A DNA stretch of 64,000 nucleotides from Phalacrocorax aristotelis (lineage: Eukaryota > Chordata > Aves > Suliformes > Phalacrocoracidae). Shown here one piece after another: positions 40,431-54,228 of the stretch (the first letter of the stretch is position 1; each line of letters starts with the position of its first letter). The notes under the pieces were generated by a model that was not told where the DNA came from, did no database searches, and saw only the letters and a program-made list of their open reading frames with translations. The translations under genes and the position numbers were made by a program. The stretch is from positions 11,964,223-12,028,222 of the forward strand of contig NC_134282.1 of the NCBI RefSeq assembly GCF_949628215.1. The letters are read 5' to 3'.

Positions 40431-41859
40431 AAATCCCAGAGACCTGATTTTTTATTTCCCTCTTCTCATGAATGCATGAAGAAGAAACTACTATCCTATA
40501 CAGATGTGATCCTAGTAGTCTGGACAAAATATTAATTTTATAACTTCCTGTACTATAGCAAATGCAAACACAAAATTTTGGAGTAGTTGTCAAATGAAGC
40601 ACAGGTTTTGTAAACCCGACTTTAAATTTGAAAAAAGGTAATAATTTGCCAGAAGATGAGCAAAAAGCATCCAATTTCACAGACATTAGAGGCAGCAACT
40701 AGTACCTATTTGATTTCACATTGTGCATGCCTGAAATGTGGAATGACATCAGTGTATGGGTTTAGTTTAACTTCAGTTTTGTGATCTTGCACTGTTGCAA
40801 GCGGGTGTGGTTCTTTTTTTTTTGTTCTTACTCCTAGAAAGTTTTCCTTCAAAGACTTCAGGGAACACTAAATAAATGAAGCCTTCATTAACTGCAACCT
40901 GGTGATAGACCATTTTACCTTCTTATCCAATGGAGCAGGTCAAAACCTGCCAAAAATTTTGAGGTACACAGGTATTATTTCCCTGAAACAGACACCCTTG
41001 AAACCAGGGTACTTCATTCTGCCAGGCTGCATTTGCTAGTGAACACTGTTCACATTCTTGCATATTAACCAAATCAAGACTCTCAAAATAATTTCCTTTA
41101 GCCAATCATAGCAAAGTAACAGCTTTAATTGCAAATGTTCAAAATCAAGCAGAAAAATAAAAGCTTTATTTAAAAAAAAAAAAAGTCAAAGCAATCATAA
41201 CAACCAACTCTGTTTTCCTCTGTACTTCAATCTCTCTGTATGATTCAGAACTTCAAATCACGCAAGCCTTCCTGAATCCATCTTTCTCCAAGACCATAGG
41301 AAATGTGCCATAAATTGTAATAGTTATGAAATAGTTTGTGGAATTTGTAATTGAGACTACTGGATATTTGTTAAAGAAAACAGTTGCAATGGAAATAGCA
41401 CGGTTGCTTTGTTATGTTCTGCAAACTATTAAGGCTAGGGAGGTATTATTACTTTCTAGATCTTTCCAGAGAAACATGCAGGTCTGCGGTTTGTACGTGT
41501 GTTGTAGCTTAACAACATTATGTGACTATTCCTCACTGTCTTGAGATTTTCTCTAAAAGTAATTTACGTAGGTCTTAAGTACGCTATAAACGTTCTAATT
41601 TTAACTCAAATGTATTCTATATACTTCAGTAAACTGAAGAGTTTGATTACGTTTGAATTTCAGTGTATCAACAAGAAGAAATAACAGTGAACTGTGAAGA
41701 TGGTAATTTAATCCAGATAAACCAGTCTTCTCTTTAAATTGGTGCTAACTTGCAAGAACTACTTTTCTTATGCAAATATTAACATCCATATTTATGTACA
41801 CTTGCATTCATTGATTACTATCTAAAACTTGAGTGCTGATTTTTTTTAATAGAAACCTG

Positions 41860-42058
41860 TTATAAATGGCAGGAGGCACAAATATATACAAGTAACAGTG
41901 CTAATACTACTAAACTAGTCAGAGGACAGGTGGGGCATTGTCCCTGAGTAGCCAATCAGAAAGTAAAAGAATATTTAAGAAGTGACTGTATAGCAGAATA
42001 AAAGCTTGCCTGCTCACTAGCCTAGCACAGTTGGAGACTTGCTTTAACTGGTGAACAC
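41860..42058 (+). mobile_element. LTR-like promoter/poly(A) module (possible solo LTR)
   Basis: Within about 100 bp lie a CCAAT box (ccaatcag, 41952-41959), a TATA-like atatttaag (41971-41979) and an AATAAA (41997-42002), followed by a GC-mixed segment gcttgcctgctcac. This compact order is what an avian retroviral LTR shows. I could not find matching TG...CA ends or a target-site duplication, so borders are guesses. There is no coding retroviral sequence next to it. An ordinary cryptic promoter is the alternative. Confidence 0.3.
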
Positions 42059-45000
42059 GTTAAGCCTTTCTATTGATCAATCTAATGTAATTAGGAGGGA
42101 GAATGGTCTGGCTGGTTAGGTTGTTTAACTTACTGTATTTTATCTTCTTCAGTTACAACTATTTTTACAGCAATATCAATTGGGAAAAGCAGAATTAAAT
42201 ATTACTGTATTGATTTACTCTTCTTAATATTGTTCTTCTACCTGTCTCATACAGTATTTTTCTTCTCTGAATGTCTTACAAGACTCACCAGTATGTCCAT
42301 TAAGACAATTAAGTTTTTTAAACTCTGTGATAGCAGAATGATCAGGTTAAGGAGATGGTTCTAAAGCCACAATGTGTTATAAGGAGTCTTCTATTATTCT
42401 GGTTTTGATTGGTAAATGAACAAACTATTTAACCAGATATGAACGTTAATCACTAATCAACTGGAAATTGTGTGATGAGGAGCTAATAGTTTAGTGCAAA
42501 CAGTATTTTTCGCTTTATCTAAAGTGTTAAATGTTTTAGCAGTAGTTTTGGAGCATTTTGTCTTCTATTAAGCTATTCATGTTTATGATCTTAAAGCCCA
42601 ATTATAAAATTAAGCTGTTTTTCTGTTGTCACTTGGAAGATAAAGATGGATGATAACCATTTCAATAGAAATGAGTGGTTACGACTGATTTTCAGTTCTG
42701 ATGTTTATTACAGCAACCCAAAATCTCCAAAATAAGGCAGACTTTAAAATGTATATTGAGTTTTGTTTGGGTTTTGTTCTTGGTTAGTTTTTTTTATTTC
42801 ACTCTTACATGGAATAAGGAAGTGGGAAATAACTGTTTTTCCGGATGGAAGGTGAATTCCTTGTGAATTCTTTCTATACTCTAGGTCAAGCTAAATGCTG
42901 TGAGGTAATGATGGTGTACAATAGGCCATCCATCCTCATCCTCTGCTGACTCTTCTCTGTATTCTTATATTTACAAAGGACTGAAATAGCCAGCTGAACA
43001 TTTACCTTATATCCATACATATTATAGAAGCATGGTTGGGCAAAAGTTTGGATGTTCAGGTAAGTGTCTTCAGGTGTTCATACTTGCCAAAAAGCTCCAT
43101 ACAACATGGCAGCAAGGCTCTGAAAAATCGAGTAGTAGGCAACAGAAGAGAAACCCCAGTGTTCACAGGTTGAGATGCTGATGGAATTTCATAAAACTGG
43201 CAAAAGATGCCTCTGACTGCAGGGGCTTAGGTCCTGCTATTAAAAAAAAATTAAAAAAAAAACACAAAGCAAACAAAAAAACCCGACAGCTTACTGCAAG
43301 CAATAGTTACGAAAAAGCTTCTTAATTTTTGCAACACTTGTGTAGCCATCATTAACTAACTTAAACATGACACTGACTGCGATTTTCTTTTGTGTAGGGA
43401 CAATGAGGAAACTATTAGAAAAAAAAGTTGCTATGTAACTGCCAAGATCATGGTATGAATATTGGGTGATATTTGTTAGCTGTCATCTCTGTAACTATCA
43501 TTTTCTTTAAATAGTTCACAACATCTTGTGAGTTACCTGTATGTTGCTTGTTATGCTGTATGAAGGCACAGTGGGAATATTTATTTAAACAGAGGGTATC
43601 TTTTCATTGCCAAAATCTAACTGGTTTTGGAGGCAGGAGAGAAAAGGGAGACATAACAGATTCTTCAGTTCCACAAGATCTGCGTTCTCGCTTTTAAGTT
43701 AATCACAATATGCCATTAGTAGCCTTACATGAAACAATTGCCCATGTGTGTTACCGTTCTTCAACAGCTTATCCCACAGGGATCAAAACAGCATTTTCTT
43801 TAGCTGTATCAGTGCGTAGGGATAGCCTCACTCTAGCTCTTTATAAAGCTATTTAATACTTTTATTTTTTTTCTTTTGCAAATACCTGTGCATTGTTGGT
43901 GCTACTTGGTTCTATAGTTTAGATACAATACATGGTTGCCTCTTGTTAGTGAAAAGTGAGTAAAATTTTAAGGTTCTGCATTTTTTTAAAGTGACCTAGA
44001 AGGCTAAGCTTCATTCACTTGCAAAATGAGCATTGCTCTGTCCAAGCCTAATGATTTCTATTGTCATGTTCAAATTTACCTTTGTTACTTATGCAGTGCA
44101 GACGTAGCTGCAATTGCGTGAAAAACTTTACAGTACTGCAGTATCAGCTTCTCAATTAGATGTGGCTATGTTAGAGTAGAAAAATCTATGACGCGAGGAG
44201 TGCTTTTTCATAAGGAAGATTGCATCTACACTAACAGGGACTGAAAAGACAAAGCAAGCAGGTAAGCTGGTAGTTTTCACTGTGCTAATTCATTTCAAAA
44301 TTAAAAAAAAAAGTATCTCTAATGAAGGCATTTGACTTGGAAATTGAGCTTAGGTTTACACACTCTTAGGCAACATCTTAGGCTGCATCTGGCTCCAAGC
44401 AGTCAATTAACTGAAAGATATTTAGATATGCAGGTCATGGCTTTAGAAACATCTATCTTATAGTTATCTCCTTGAAGATGTTTCAGTAATGCTGATATTT
44501 ATTTCACTTTTATTTTGTAAAGATTTATGTGAGGGTGAGATGAGTGATTTCTATACTGAGGTGCATGAAAATGGAATGCTTAAAAAAAAGATTTATTTGA
44601 AATTGCAGCAAAAATGCAACAATATTCTGCAAGAGAAAATGAGATAAAATGAGGGACAGAAGCATTTGAATACTCTAATTTTGATATCAAATAGTAAGGC
44701 AACATAAATTTTTATAGTCTCCTCCAATCCACAAAACCCAGCCAAAACCAGAGATTTATTTTTTTTTAATCTGTGGAAAAGTAATAGAATATGGGATAAA
44801 ACAGCCTGGAAGACGGGATTTAGTAGAGGTAAAGTCACTAAGACTAGCTGAGAATGTGACTACTTTATTCAGTAGAAGACACAATGGCTCCTTCAATGCA
44901 CAGGGGAGTGAGAGCTTGGACTGCAGTGAGAAATCCAAGGCCAGAAAAAGACTGGAGTTTTAGGCCATTCACCTGGGACCAAAGGAAGTATTTGAACTAG

Positions 45001-46857
45001 ATCTCCTAAATCTCAGCAAGCACTATTTTCTAGATTCTGGAGTCATCTTCCTCCTTCAATGACTGTTTAAGTATTTAAAGTAGAACAACTTAAAGAGAAA
45101 AATAGGGAAAATGAATCTCCAAATAACCTGTAATCTGAGAAATTACATTTTGATTTAGTAGTTTTAAGCAAAGCAGAGAGCCAAGTCTGGAGAATTTTGA
45201 AATGCTAAAAATATGTATTGGAGAAGGAAACTGTTTCTCATATGTGCCTTTATAACGGCTTCACCATTCATACTGTCTTTCTTAAGCTTCTCCCAGAGGT
45301 TTCTCATTATACTGTATGAGTTTGTCATGTGAGACTTGTCTCTAGTTTTATAACTTCCAAAATGGATTAAATTAAGGGGGAAGGTTGAGCCCAGCATCCT
45401 TAAAAGATGGCTCACATACGACAAACTTCAAATATTTTTTTACTTCATACAATGTAAATAGAATGCTTCTGGTAATCTGCAGTCCAGATTAATTTTGACA
45501 CTAGATACTTCCTAAAGAATTTATTTGTTGCTAATTTTCACTTAAATATTTTGTTTTATTTTAAAAAAAATTGCTATGACTTTTTATCTGAAGCCTTGGC
45601 TGGTTGCTGCTGTTTAGATTTGGTTCAGCTCATCCTTTTCTCCTCTTTCTTTTTTTCATGAAGAAACGTCAATGGAGTAAGCATGTGGTAGTGAATTGCT
45701 TTAACACTTGCACCTCCAAATAACGTCAAGAATGAAATGTGTCCATGGTAACAAGAATGCACTTATAATACTTTCCATTCTTCATCTTTTTAATCTATGC
45801 AAAAAGTATAGGTATTACAAAATCCTTGCAATATTTTGCTTTGAAATAACCATGTGCTAACAAATTACCAAGGTAACTGTAGTTTGTCCTGGGTATTTGT
45901 ACGTAGGGAAGTTTTTTAATGGAATAGTGCTACTGACAGTTTGTTCCACTGTAAATCAAAGAATAATGTTTATAAAATACAGTGATGTTCAGTATAATTA
46001 CTTGAATATTTTACTTTTCCTGTGCCTCTGTGTGCTGACCTGATCTTCTCACTCTGGCAGATAGTTCTGTTGCGGTGTGCTTCCTAGTATAACAATTAAG
46101 AAGAAGCGAGATTACTGAAATATGTATTTCTGTAATTTTCTGTAAGTTTTGAAATTTGTGCATTTTTCAGTATTAAAATGCTTTGGAATTTATAACTGTA
46201 CAACAATACTACAAGAAAGTATATTTTTATAACCATGTTAAAACATCTACTGTAAGTGCTTTAAAAATACAACCGAGATTTCATTTGTAGAGTATTGACT
46301 TAGTGTTGCATTTTAGGGTTGGTTGGACTGTCTAAAGATTAAATCTTATTCAAGATTCTGTTCACACATATGCACACTCTAGTGTTTGGGTTCAATGTGT
46401 TCTTGTATACCTGTGTATACATAAACTTATATTATAGATAAATACACCCATACCCACAAAGTACTGAACAAAAAATATAAAGAATACTCACTGTGAAAAG
46501 TTCGTCTTGCTTAAACCAGTGCAAAAATTGGGTGAGCATCTTTCTGTATATGTTTGATTTTATTGTACTGTATATCCCAGACTGAAAAGTATTTATTAAT
46601 ATATTTTATAACAGATCACAACAGACTGTAACCTGTTGTGAAACATAGTTCTGCTTTTTTAAGAATTGGACTTCTAAATTGGTATATAGTTAAATCTATA
46701 AGGCCATACAGAAAACTTATGTGAAGAATATTGCTAGGTATTAAAGTTCAGAAGTTGAAAAGCAACAGTCATCGTTAATAATTTTTGGTAAGTAGTTTTG
46801 GCGGCAGGTGGCTATTTTCTTTTTCAGTTACACTTGGCATCTCCATGCTGAAAATTT

Positions 46858-47125
46858 TTTTTGTTTATTGTTTGGTTTGTTTTGGGTTTTTTGTTGGGTT
46901 TTTTTGTTTGTTTTGGTTTTGGGTTTTTTGGGTATGTGGGATTTAGGTTGGTTTTGGTTGGTTTTCTGGGGGCTTGGGGGGTTTTTTGTGTGGTTTGGTT
47001 TTTTGGGGGTTTTGTTGTTGTTGGTTGGTTTTCTGGGGGCTTGGGGGGTTTTTTGTGTGGTTTGGTTTTTTGGGGGTTTTGTTGTTGTTGGTTTTGGGGT
47101 GGGTTTTTTGTTTGTTTTAATTTAG
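46858..47125 (+). repeat. G/T-rich tandem repeat with a 67-bp doubled unit
   Basis: A strand-asymmetric region made of T and G with almost no A or C. Inside it, a 67-bp unit containing ttctgggggcttggggggtt occurs twice in tandem (starting at 46964 and 47031), with near identity. G5-G6 runs give quadruplex potential on the plus strand, which is the FBXO36 RNA strand. The 105- and 101-codon plus frames, and the Pro/Lys/Thr-rich minus frame of 151 codons (46824-47279), are low-complexity artefacts. Confidence 0.9.
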
Positions 47126-49446
47126 TTTTTAAGAAAAATCCTTTAACAATTTTTTCCCCCCTATAATATACTGTATTCTTGCATACCATTTTGAAGGGTA
47201 TGCAAGCTTGCGGAACATGCAGAAAGATGTCTTTTCTCTCTCCATTTGCATATTGGTATTGTTCTGACCTTATTCTCACCTCATGTTTTCCACAAATAAA
47301 AATGGTAGTAGCCCTACATGCTGATTCTCCCTACCTTGCTAGAGATAAAAAAGCTTTTGGAAGTACAGTACTGCATTCACTGTCCTATTATCCCTGCGGT
47401 GGGCTACAAACATACTGGTTTTAAAGCCTTCCCAGGTAGTAAGATCATCACTGAAACAGAATGGCAAGTGGTTTATATTATAATCTCTTTTGCACTGAAT
47501 CCTCACATTATCACTCATTAAGTGGTGTTATTTTAGCAACATGGTGGTCTGTAATGTGCATGTACATTACAGAAATGTTAACTCTGCTCTTACAAAATGT
47601 TTCAGTAGTGTAATTTATTTTTCATATGTTAAATTCTAGAATGCAGATTGGATGAATGGGCATTTTTCCCTTCAAGGAGGCAACTGTTTTACTGCAAAGG
47701 AATAAAGATTGTGTGTCATTGTAAAATAGGATGAACTTTTGCAACTGAGTAGGATGGTTTTTGTTTTATTCACATAAAAAGGGTTATTTTACAGACTATT
47801 GAGGATATGTCTGAGAGTTAATCAAAGCTATCAGAAATATGATTTAGTAATTCCGATTACCCACCTATAATTATATATTAGCCACAATAATCATCAAAAT
47901 GATAAATTTTAGCTGGCTGTATTTGACATTCAGATGCAGATATTAAGCCTTTATTCAAATGTATTTACTGTTACTGTACATGAGATATCAACAGGATACA
48001 AGCAAGACTTGAAAAATACAGAAATTATTGGTGTGGGTCTGCTTTGGCAGATTGTCTAGAATCTGAGCTTTAATTTGAAAATTGATGAAAGTGAAATGCA
48101 ACCCAGGGAGTTACAAATACTTAATTCTTCTCAACTTTAAAATCTACATTTTGACACTGAAATACATGAGATCTAAAGTTAAATTTCATGTTGAGAGATG
48201 TAAACCACCCTTGTCAGATCTAAGATTTGTAATAGTAAATTTAACTCTGTGTTCTTCAGTCAGAATATGTGAGTAGTCTTCTGTGGCTTATTGACAGTTA
48301 ACTCAAGGCTTGCTTTTAATTTTCCCTTTCTACATGCTACTAGAAAAAATAAGACTCTGCAGAATGTATTTTTTTATATGCGTGTGTGTTTATAAATGTA
48401 CACCTCACTAATATTCTCATTTGTCAGTTTCATCACTCAGTGTGTCAGGAATCCGCATATACATACAGCAATGTAAAATACTCACTTTTCTCAATGAAAT
48501 GGAAGGAAATAAAACAGATTAATATTAGTAAGATTACAAGATTTTTTTTTTCTAACCTTGCCTACAACAGCAGCTGAATCCTACTTTTGGCTTGGAGCGT
48601 GGTCTTTGCTAACAGCTGTGTGAAGGAAGAGACACGATTATGACTTTCCTCTCCTGTAGACCCAGCTGTGACAGCAACAAAACAAAAGTCAATATTAAAA
48701 GCTGACACTGTTCCAAGCATATATGTAACGTTTTAAGAGAACTCTGGGAAAATGACAGCCAGGGCTACTTGTTCTACATCATTTCATAGCTACGTAATTT
48801 ACTATTCATATTAATCTTTTGTCTCAGTTGCGTGCTTTGTAATGCAGGCTTTCTTTTCTTTCTTTTCAGACTCTGAAAATGTGAGTTGAACGTGTGCTTG
48901 TGGAGAGTTTTTTCCAGAGTTTTCAGACAGTCTAAGTGCTGAGCTTTGAACTGTCCTATTTGTTTCCATTTTAACAAAATGTTAAAATGGCAGTTTAACT
49001 ACTAATACTGCCACTTTTGAATGCCTGAGCAGTTGAATGGGTATTTCTACTTAACCACATAATTTAATGCCTGATGAATTGTGTTTCTGTGACCAAATGA
49101 AAAACAAAATGAGAATGTTTATAGTTTTGCAAGTTGAGATGTCATTAAACGTGTTTTGATTTCTGGAAACAATTTGCGCACAGGAGTTGGGAACATTTTC
49201 TATGTATGTAAAAACATTTCACACTTGTTTAGGTACATTATGGGATTTTTATTGTCCTTTGAAGCCTGTTGTAAGGCTGCTGGTAATGTAACCGTGGCCT
49301 GATATCTTATGATAACATTGTTTTGGGATTGCAGTAACATTTACGTAACGGGTGTCCTGAATCTTAGCAATGTGTTTATCTCATGGTACTTGATATTCAT
49401 TTCTTCTTCCTTTCTTATTTTTCTTTTTCTTCTTCCACAATTGTAG

Positions 49447-49555
49447 GTAATTTTCAGGTGGTGGAAAATCTCACTTAGGAATGAATTTCGTGAATCAAGA
49501 CCTGGAGAAATTAAAGAATCCCAGGAGGATTTTCTGGGTGATTCATCTCTTCATA
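49447..49555 (+). CDS. FBXO36: FBXO36 coding exon 2
   Basis: This exon encodes residues 33-68, VIFRWWKISLRNEF then RESRPGEIKESQEDFLGDSSLH, plus one base of codon 69. It aligns to human FBXO36 residues starting VIFRWWKISLRSEYR. The acceptor follows a long pyrimidine tract (ending attgtag|GTA), and the donor is CATA|GTAAG. The WWKISLR block is the conserved part N-terminal to the F-box, and its function is not known to me. Confidence 0.97.
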
Positions 49556-52500
49556 GTAAGATGACAATAATAATTACAAATTTGCTGTGGCATATAATGG
49601 AATAATCTGGCAACATTGATCTGTAATAACTTTCATGAAAGATGTGATTGCTTTGGCTCACAGGGTTTTTGTATTAATTTATTAATATAAACTAATGTAT
49701 GAATACTGTAAAAACAAAAAGACATGACAGTAAATGTAAATATAGGATAAATCCCAGCAACATTGATAGCTTCATTATAAGACAATGACAGAGGTATTGG
49801 CAACAAAAATAGTCCATAAAGCAATATTTTTACTGCTAATAACTCAGTCCTTATAACGCTTTGTGATACCACATTTGTTTTCATGGCCACGTCATGACCA
49901 CACCGCTAAATAAACCTTAAAACGTAGATTTATAGAGCTGTTTTCCAACCTGTTCCTGATAGACTGGCCACTGAGAACATCCAAAATAATTATGCTTTTT
50001 CCCAAAGTTCCATGGGACTACATGTCCCAAGTAGTTATTGCTCTGCATCTTCTTATAGTCTTGGTTCTCAGTAATAGATTAAAGAGATACCATGTCACAA
50101 GATGTGGTTGGTCATGGCTCACAGAGGAAAGTGTTTCCTGAAAACAGTAAGCCAAAGACACATTAATTTGGCAACTGCAGTGAATAGCTGAGGTCTAAGC
50201 TATGACCTGGTCTGAAAATTGAGAACTTCATAACTGCACCTGCAGGACTGGATTGAGATCTGAGGCTTTTGTAGGCCAAGAAACTAGGTAGCACTCAAAC
50301 ACCTTGCGTTAGTGAGTTGGTGGGTTTTGTTATTTTTAATAAGCTGCTCCTGTATTCTGATTATGTACAGACATAAAAAAAATTAGTTACAGATGTGAGT
50401 TCATATTTATCCTATTTTTATGATGAACTGGAAAGATGTCATTTCTAAATGAAGTCCTGTTTTCTTCATCACAGCTTTGGTAGACGTCATCTTATTTACA
50501 CCTAGGCAGAGGAGGTCTGCTTTCCCAGGAAGTAAATGATTCTCAGGTGGTAGGGGAGAGGGTAAAACTCTTTCCTCAATATACCAGTTTTCAAGAGTAA
50601 ACTTGAGTGTATCTTCATTTAGGGTCTGAATTTGGCTAGTGTTCAGGGAGTCTCTAAATATGCTATGCTTTTTTGCAGTAGGTGTTTATAATTGCTCCAT
50701 TAGTTGAGGCAAAGAGTTGCACCACCACATCTTAAGTTCACAAAATTGGTTATTAATTTTTATAAACTTTCAAAGTAGTCTTCTATTTTTTTCCCCAAGA
50801 ATTACACAAAGTTTATAGCTGAATCTTAGCAAGAGGTTTAAATGATTAATTTTTTAAATTTATTTTTTTATTTACTTCATAAAAGTAGATTTGATATGTG
50901 AATATATATATTGGTGAGGATTTTAGCTTGGTTTTTTTCCTCATTGCTTATACTGTAAGATTTTCTTGTGGCATTTGATAGTAATATAATGTCACAATAA
51001 AACATCTGTTTTAGATTACCTGAGTACAATGATTCAAACAGTCAAATTATTGTTAACATGCAGTTTTCTACTGTGTGTTTGCAACAGGTTAAAAATAAGA
51101 TCTGCCTGTTTTGTCTTGAAAAGTGTCATTGGTGGTTCAGGTTTCCTATCCCATAGGAAGTATTGAAAGCCACAGTTGCCATTCTTTCCTAACATTTACT
51201 TATTTCTTCCTCCTTCTAAAATTATCTTTAAGATCACACATGGGGTTTTCGCTCTGTTTTTTAGTAAAACTTTAATATAAAACAAAATGGTTTGTGGTTT
51301 TTTTTTCCCAGAAAAATGCTAACATAAATAGAAGTATTATGAATATAAATTACTATGTTTGTGAGAAGTTGTATTTTGTTATAGTGTTATTATTTCTGTC
51401 CAAAGCTCTTGCTGTTCCACACAATCAGATGTTTTTACACCTCCTTCTCAACTCCTGTGAGAGGAGCTTTGCTGCTGTTCTCCTAAGTATTCACAGATTT
51501 CCACCCCCCCACCCCCAATTCTTTACAAATATATATACTGGAATAATATTCTAGTTATCCTTATTGAATTTTTTGCCAAATGAGAGCTCAAATAAAAGAC
51601 TCCTCACCAGACCCATGGTTGCTGCTAAACATTTGGTATACCCCTACCAGCAAAATATTTATCTATTAAGTATTAGTATTTCCTGTTGTTATCTCCTCGT
51701 TCTTATTCCTAAGATTTATATATGTTTTCACATGGTTGGAGATTTTTAGAGAATTATTTTTTTTTAAGTGCTTAAATTATTTCTAATGGGCGTAGGAAGA
51801 ATATCCCCCTGCAAATGAAGCATTTTATTAATATCCCATACAGGAATTTGAAGCATCCAATAGAAAACTGAAGAAGTAAACATTTTATAACAAACGTTAA
51901 CATTTTAGTAAATTTATATTAACTACCATACAGCTGTAAACATCTTTGTTTGTTCTGAATGTTTTCTTTTCTTTTTGGACAGTGAAGTAAGGTATCATTA
52001 GTTTATTTTCATAATCTCGATAGAGCCAAGGGGGAAGAGCAATATTTTGTATACGGCTAGATTTTCATTGTGGTTTTGCAAAGATGGAAGATTCATTGAT
52101 GACAGTGTAGGGCAAGAGAAGAGAGGTTTATTTACAGTTTTGGATGAGCGAACAAATAGTACAAGTCATCAAGTAGCATCCAGCACTCATAGGATGAAAA
52201 TTTCGCAGAAAACCTGAAGTTCAACATGCTTTCACAGTTAGTTCATCAGTAACTGCAGATATATTTATAAAGCAAGATAAAGACAGTTAAATATATTTTA
52301 AAATAGCCTAACCAGGTCACATTATTATTTCTAGAAATAAATAATTTTCAGGAAAAACTCAGGGGGCAGCAAATACTCATGCAGTAGCCTGCTTAATCAT
52401 TCAACACGAAATAGGTGCACACTACAACCATTATCACTGTCATTCCTAGTATGCAAAGATTTGGATCATTCTTACATATCAGCCTGAATTAGATCAGCCA

Positions 52501-54055
52501 GGCAATTTTTAGTTGACTGTGTAGATCATTTTTGTACTTGCACAAGGAATTTGAGGAAAATTACGAACTATATAGAACTGAAATTCTTGGAAAGCAAATG
52601 AGAACCAAGCGCAAACTGTTTGTGCTTGCAGTATGAAATAGCAACAGAAAAGAAAGCTTGAATAGTATTGGGCCATCTACCCAAAGGCATGAAGGAACAT
52701 AAGGTGATAGCTTTCTTTACGTATTCCTAAGGTAATTATTTGGAACAAAAAGAGAAGAAAAAAGCCTTAACATCTTAACAGTGAAATATTGCAATTTGGA
52801 AAGCTCTTTCAAATGTATTTGCATAAGCTTGAGTTTTGTAACTATTCTTACAAAATATTTTGGAAGGAAAACTGCATCAAAATTGGATGCACTTACTGCC
52901 GATAATCAGTTTAGTTTCAACTTCCATGATTCTGTTTCTCTCTCTTTTTATGACTTTAACATACGTTAGAAGAGAGACTCTAGTTGGTTTAAAAAAAAAA
53001 TCCCCAAAACAACAACAAAAAAACTACTTTGGATGCGTTAGAATAATTTCATAATACAAAAGATAGTAATTCTACTTTAAATTGAAATTTTGATCCCTGT
53101 ATGGAAAGAAAAAAAAAAAAAACCCACAACTTCACAAATCTGGATGACTGCATTCGTGTTGTCAGATCTTAGGAAACAGCATGCAGCTCCAAAATTTACC
53201 ATTGATCATTCATTACAAGTGTAGCAAATTGAATTCAGGATCCGGTTTTATAACAAAATAGTATTTTTATTAAAGCAATTTGATAGAATAGATAAATGAG
53301 CTGAAGGAGCAATGTTAAATTCAAAAGGCCAAGTTCCAAGGTGGGTACTGAAGCAGAAATAATCGACTGTGTGAATGTAGGGTGGGGAGTAGCTCACTAA
53401 GTAGCAGATCTACAGAAAAATAATTTGGCGCTGTACTCGATCACAAAGTCAATGAGTCAAAAACGTCATGTCACTATAGAAGATAACTGTCTTCAATTTA
53501 TTTTTGTGGTTTAACAGTACCTACATAAGATAAGAAGCAGAACTACAGGGACTCTTAATATCAGAGCCATCATTATTTTCTCCAAAGCATTCAACTGAAG
53601 TACTTTTTTCAGTTGTTTTACTAACCTCCTCCTGAGTAAATAGCACAGTCTTTATGTAAATAAATATATATGTGTGTATGGAAAGTGGACAAAATGGATC
53701 TGGACACGTTTCAGTTCAGCCTTGCTGCTGTTTTAATGTTCCTCAGCTGAGACCGGAGTTTGCTGTTTACTGGACAATATACAGTTTTTTAACTAAAGTT
53801 TTGTTTTACTGCTGAGGCTTCCTGGATGTCACTAGCAACTCCTGAGATGAACTGAAATACTATAAATTACTAATGTTCAATGTAAGATACTGTATGTTAT
53901 TTTCTCTAGAAAACATCAAAATAATTGAGCTGACTTTTCCAATTTTTTTTAAGATGTATGTGAATAATGTGGGATTATTGGGAAGAAATTTCAGGCTTTT
54001 ACAATTATGTTGTCTTTTGGGTTTGTTTTTAGTTTACTTTTTTTTTAAATCACAG
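49556..54055 (+). other. FBXO36: FBXO36 intron 2 (4.5 kb)
   Basis: AT-rich and stop-rich. It opens with GTAAG after exon 2 and closes with a T-rich acceptor. It contains short A- and T-runs (for example near 53110) but no repeat family, exon or RNA gene that I can recognise. Confidence 0.85.
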
Positions 54056-54228
54056 TTCAGATTGCTATAGTGTTTGGTGCCAAAGTTCTGGAACACGTCC
54101 TCAGTCTGTGCCGAGGTAACTATGACTTCCTGGAACGGCTTCCTGTCCCATTGCTTCTGTACATCATTTCCTTTCTGGAGCTTGAAGATATTGCCAGCCT
54201 TTCTCAAGTTTCACATAGATTTGAAATG
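54056..54228 (+). CDS. FBXO36: FBXO36 coding exon 3, carries most of the F-box
   Basis: This exon completes codon 69 (Ile) and encodes residues 70-126. From residue 94 the sequence LERLPVPLLLYIISFLELED then IASLSQVSHRFEM is a standard F-box: a hydrophobic Leu-Pro start, the LLLYIISFL helix, the LED turn, and the S-Q-V-S-H-RF element. The acceptor is T-rich (aaatcacag|TTC) and the donor is ATG|GTAAAG in phase 0. It aligns gap-free with human (LERLSDDLLLTIISYLDLED). Confidence 0.97.

Larger units (their letters stand above)
28024..49446 (+). other. FBXO36: FBXO36 intron 1 (about 21.4 kb)
   Basis: Apart from the GC-rich first 400 bases, this is AT-rich non-coding DNA. It holds two long minus-strand CR1 copies (about 32.9-33.5 and 39.8-40.4 kb), an LTR-like module near 41.9-42.1 kb, a G/T-rich tandem repeat at 46.9-47.1 kb, short poly(A) and TG runs, and one candidate cassette exon at 29887-29967. 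No other stretch has splice borders plus a conserved-looking frame that I can support. Confidence 0.85.

Noticed and set aside
46808-47279. 105- and 101-codon plus frames rich in Phe/Gly/Val/Trp, and a 151-codon minus frame rich in Lys/Pro/Thr
   Set aside because: They are translations of the G/T tandem repeat. The apparent membrane-like protein is low-complexity.
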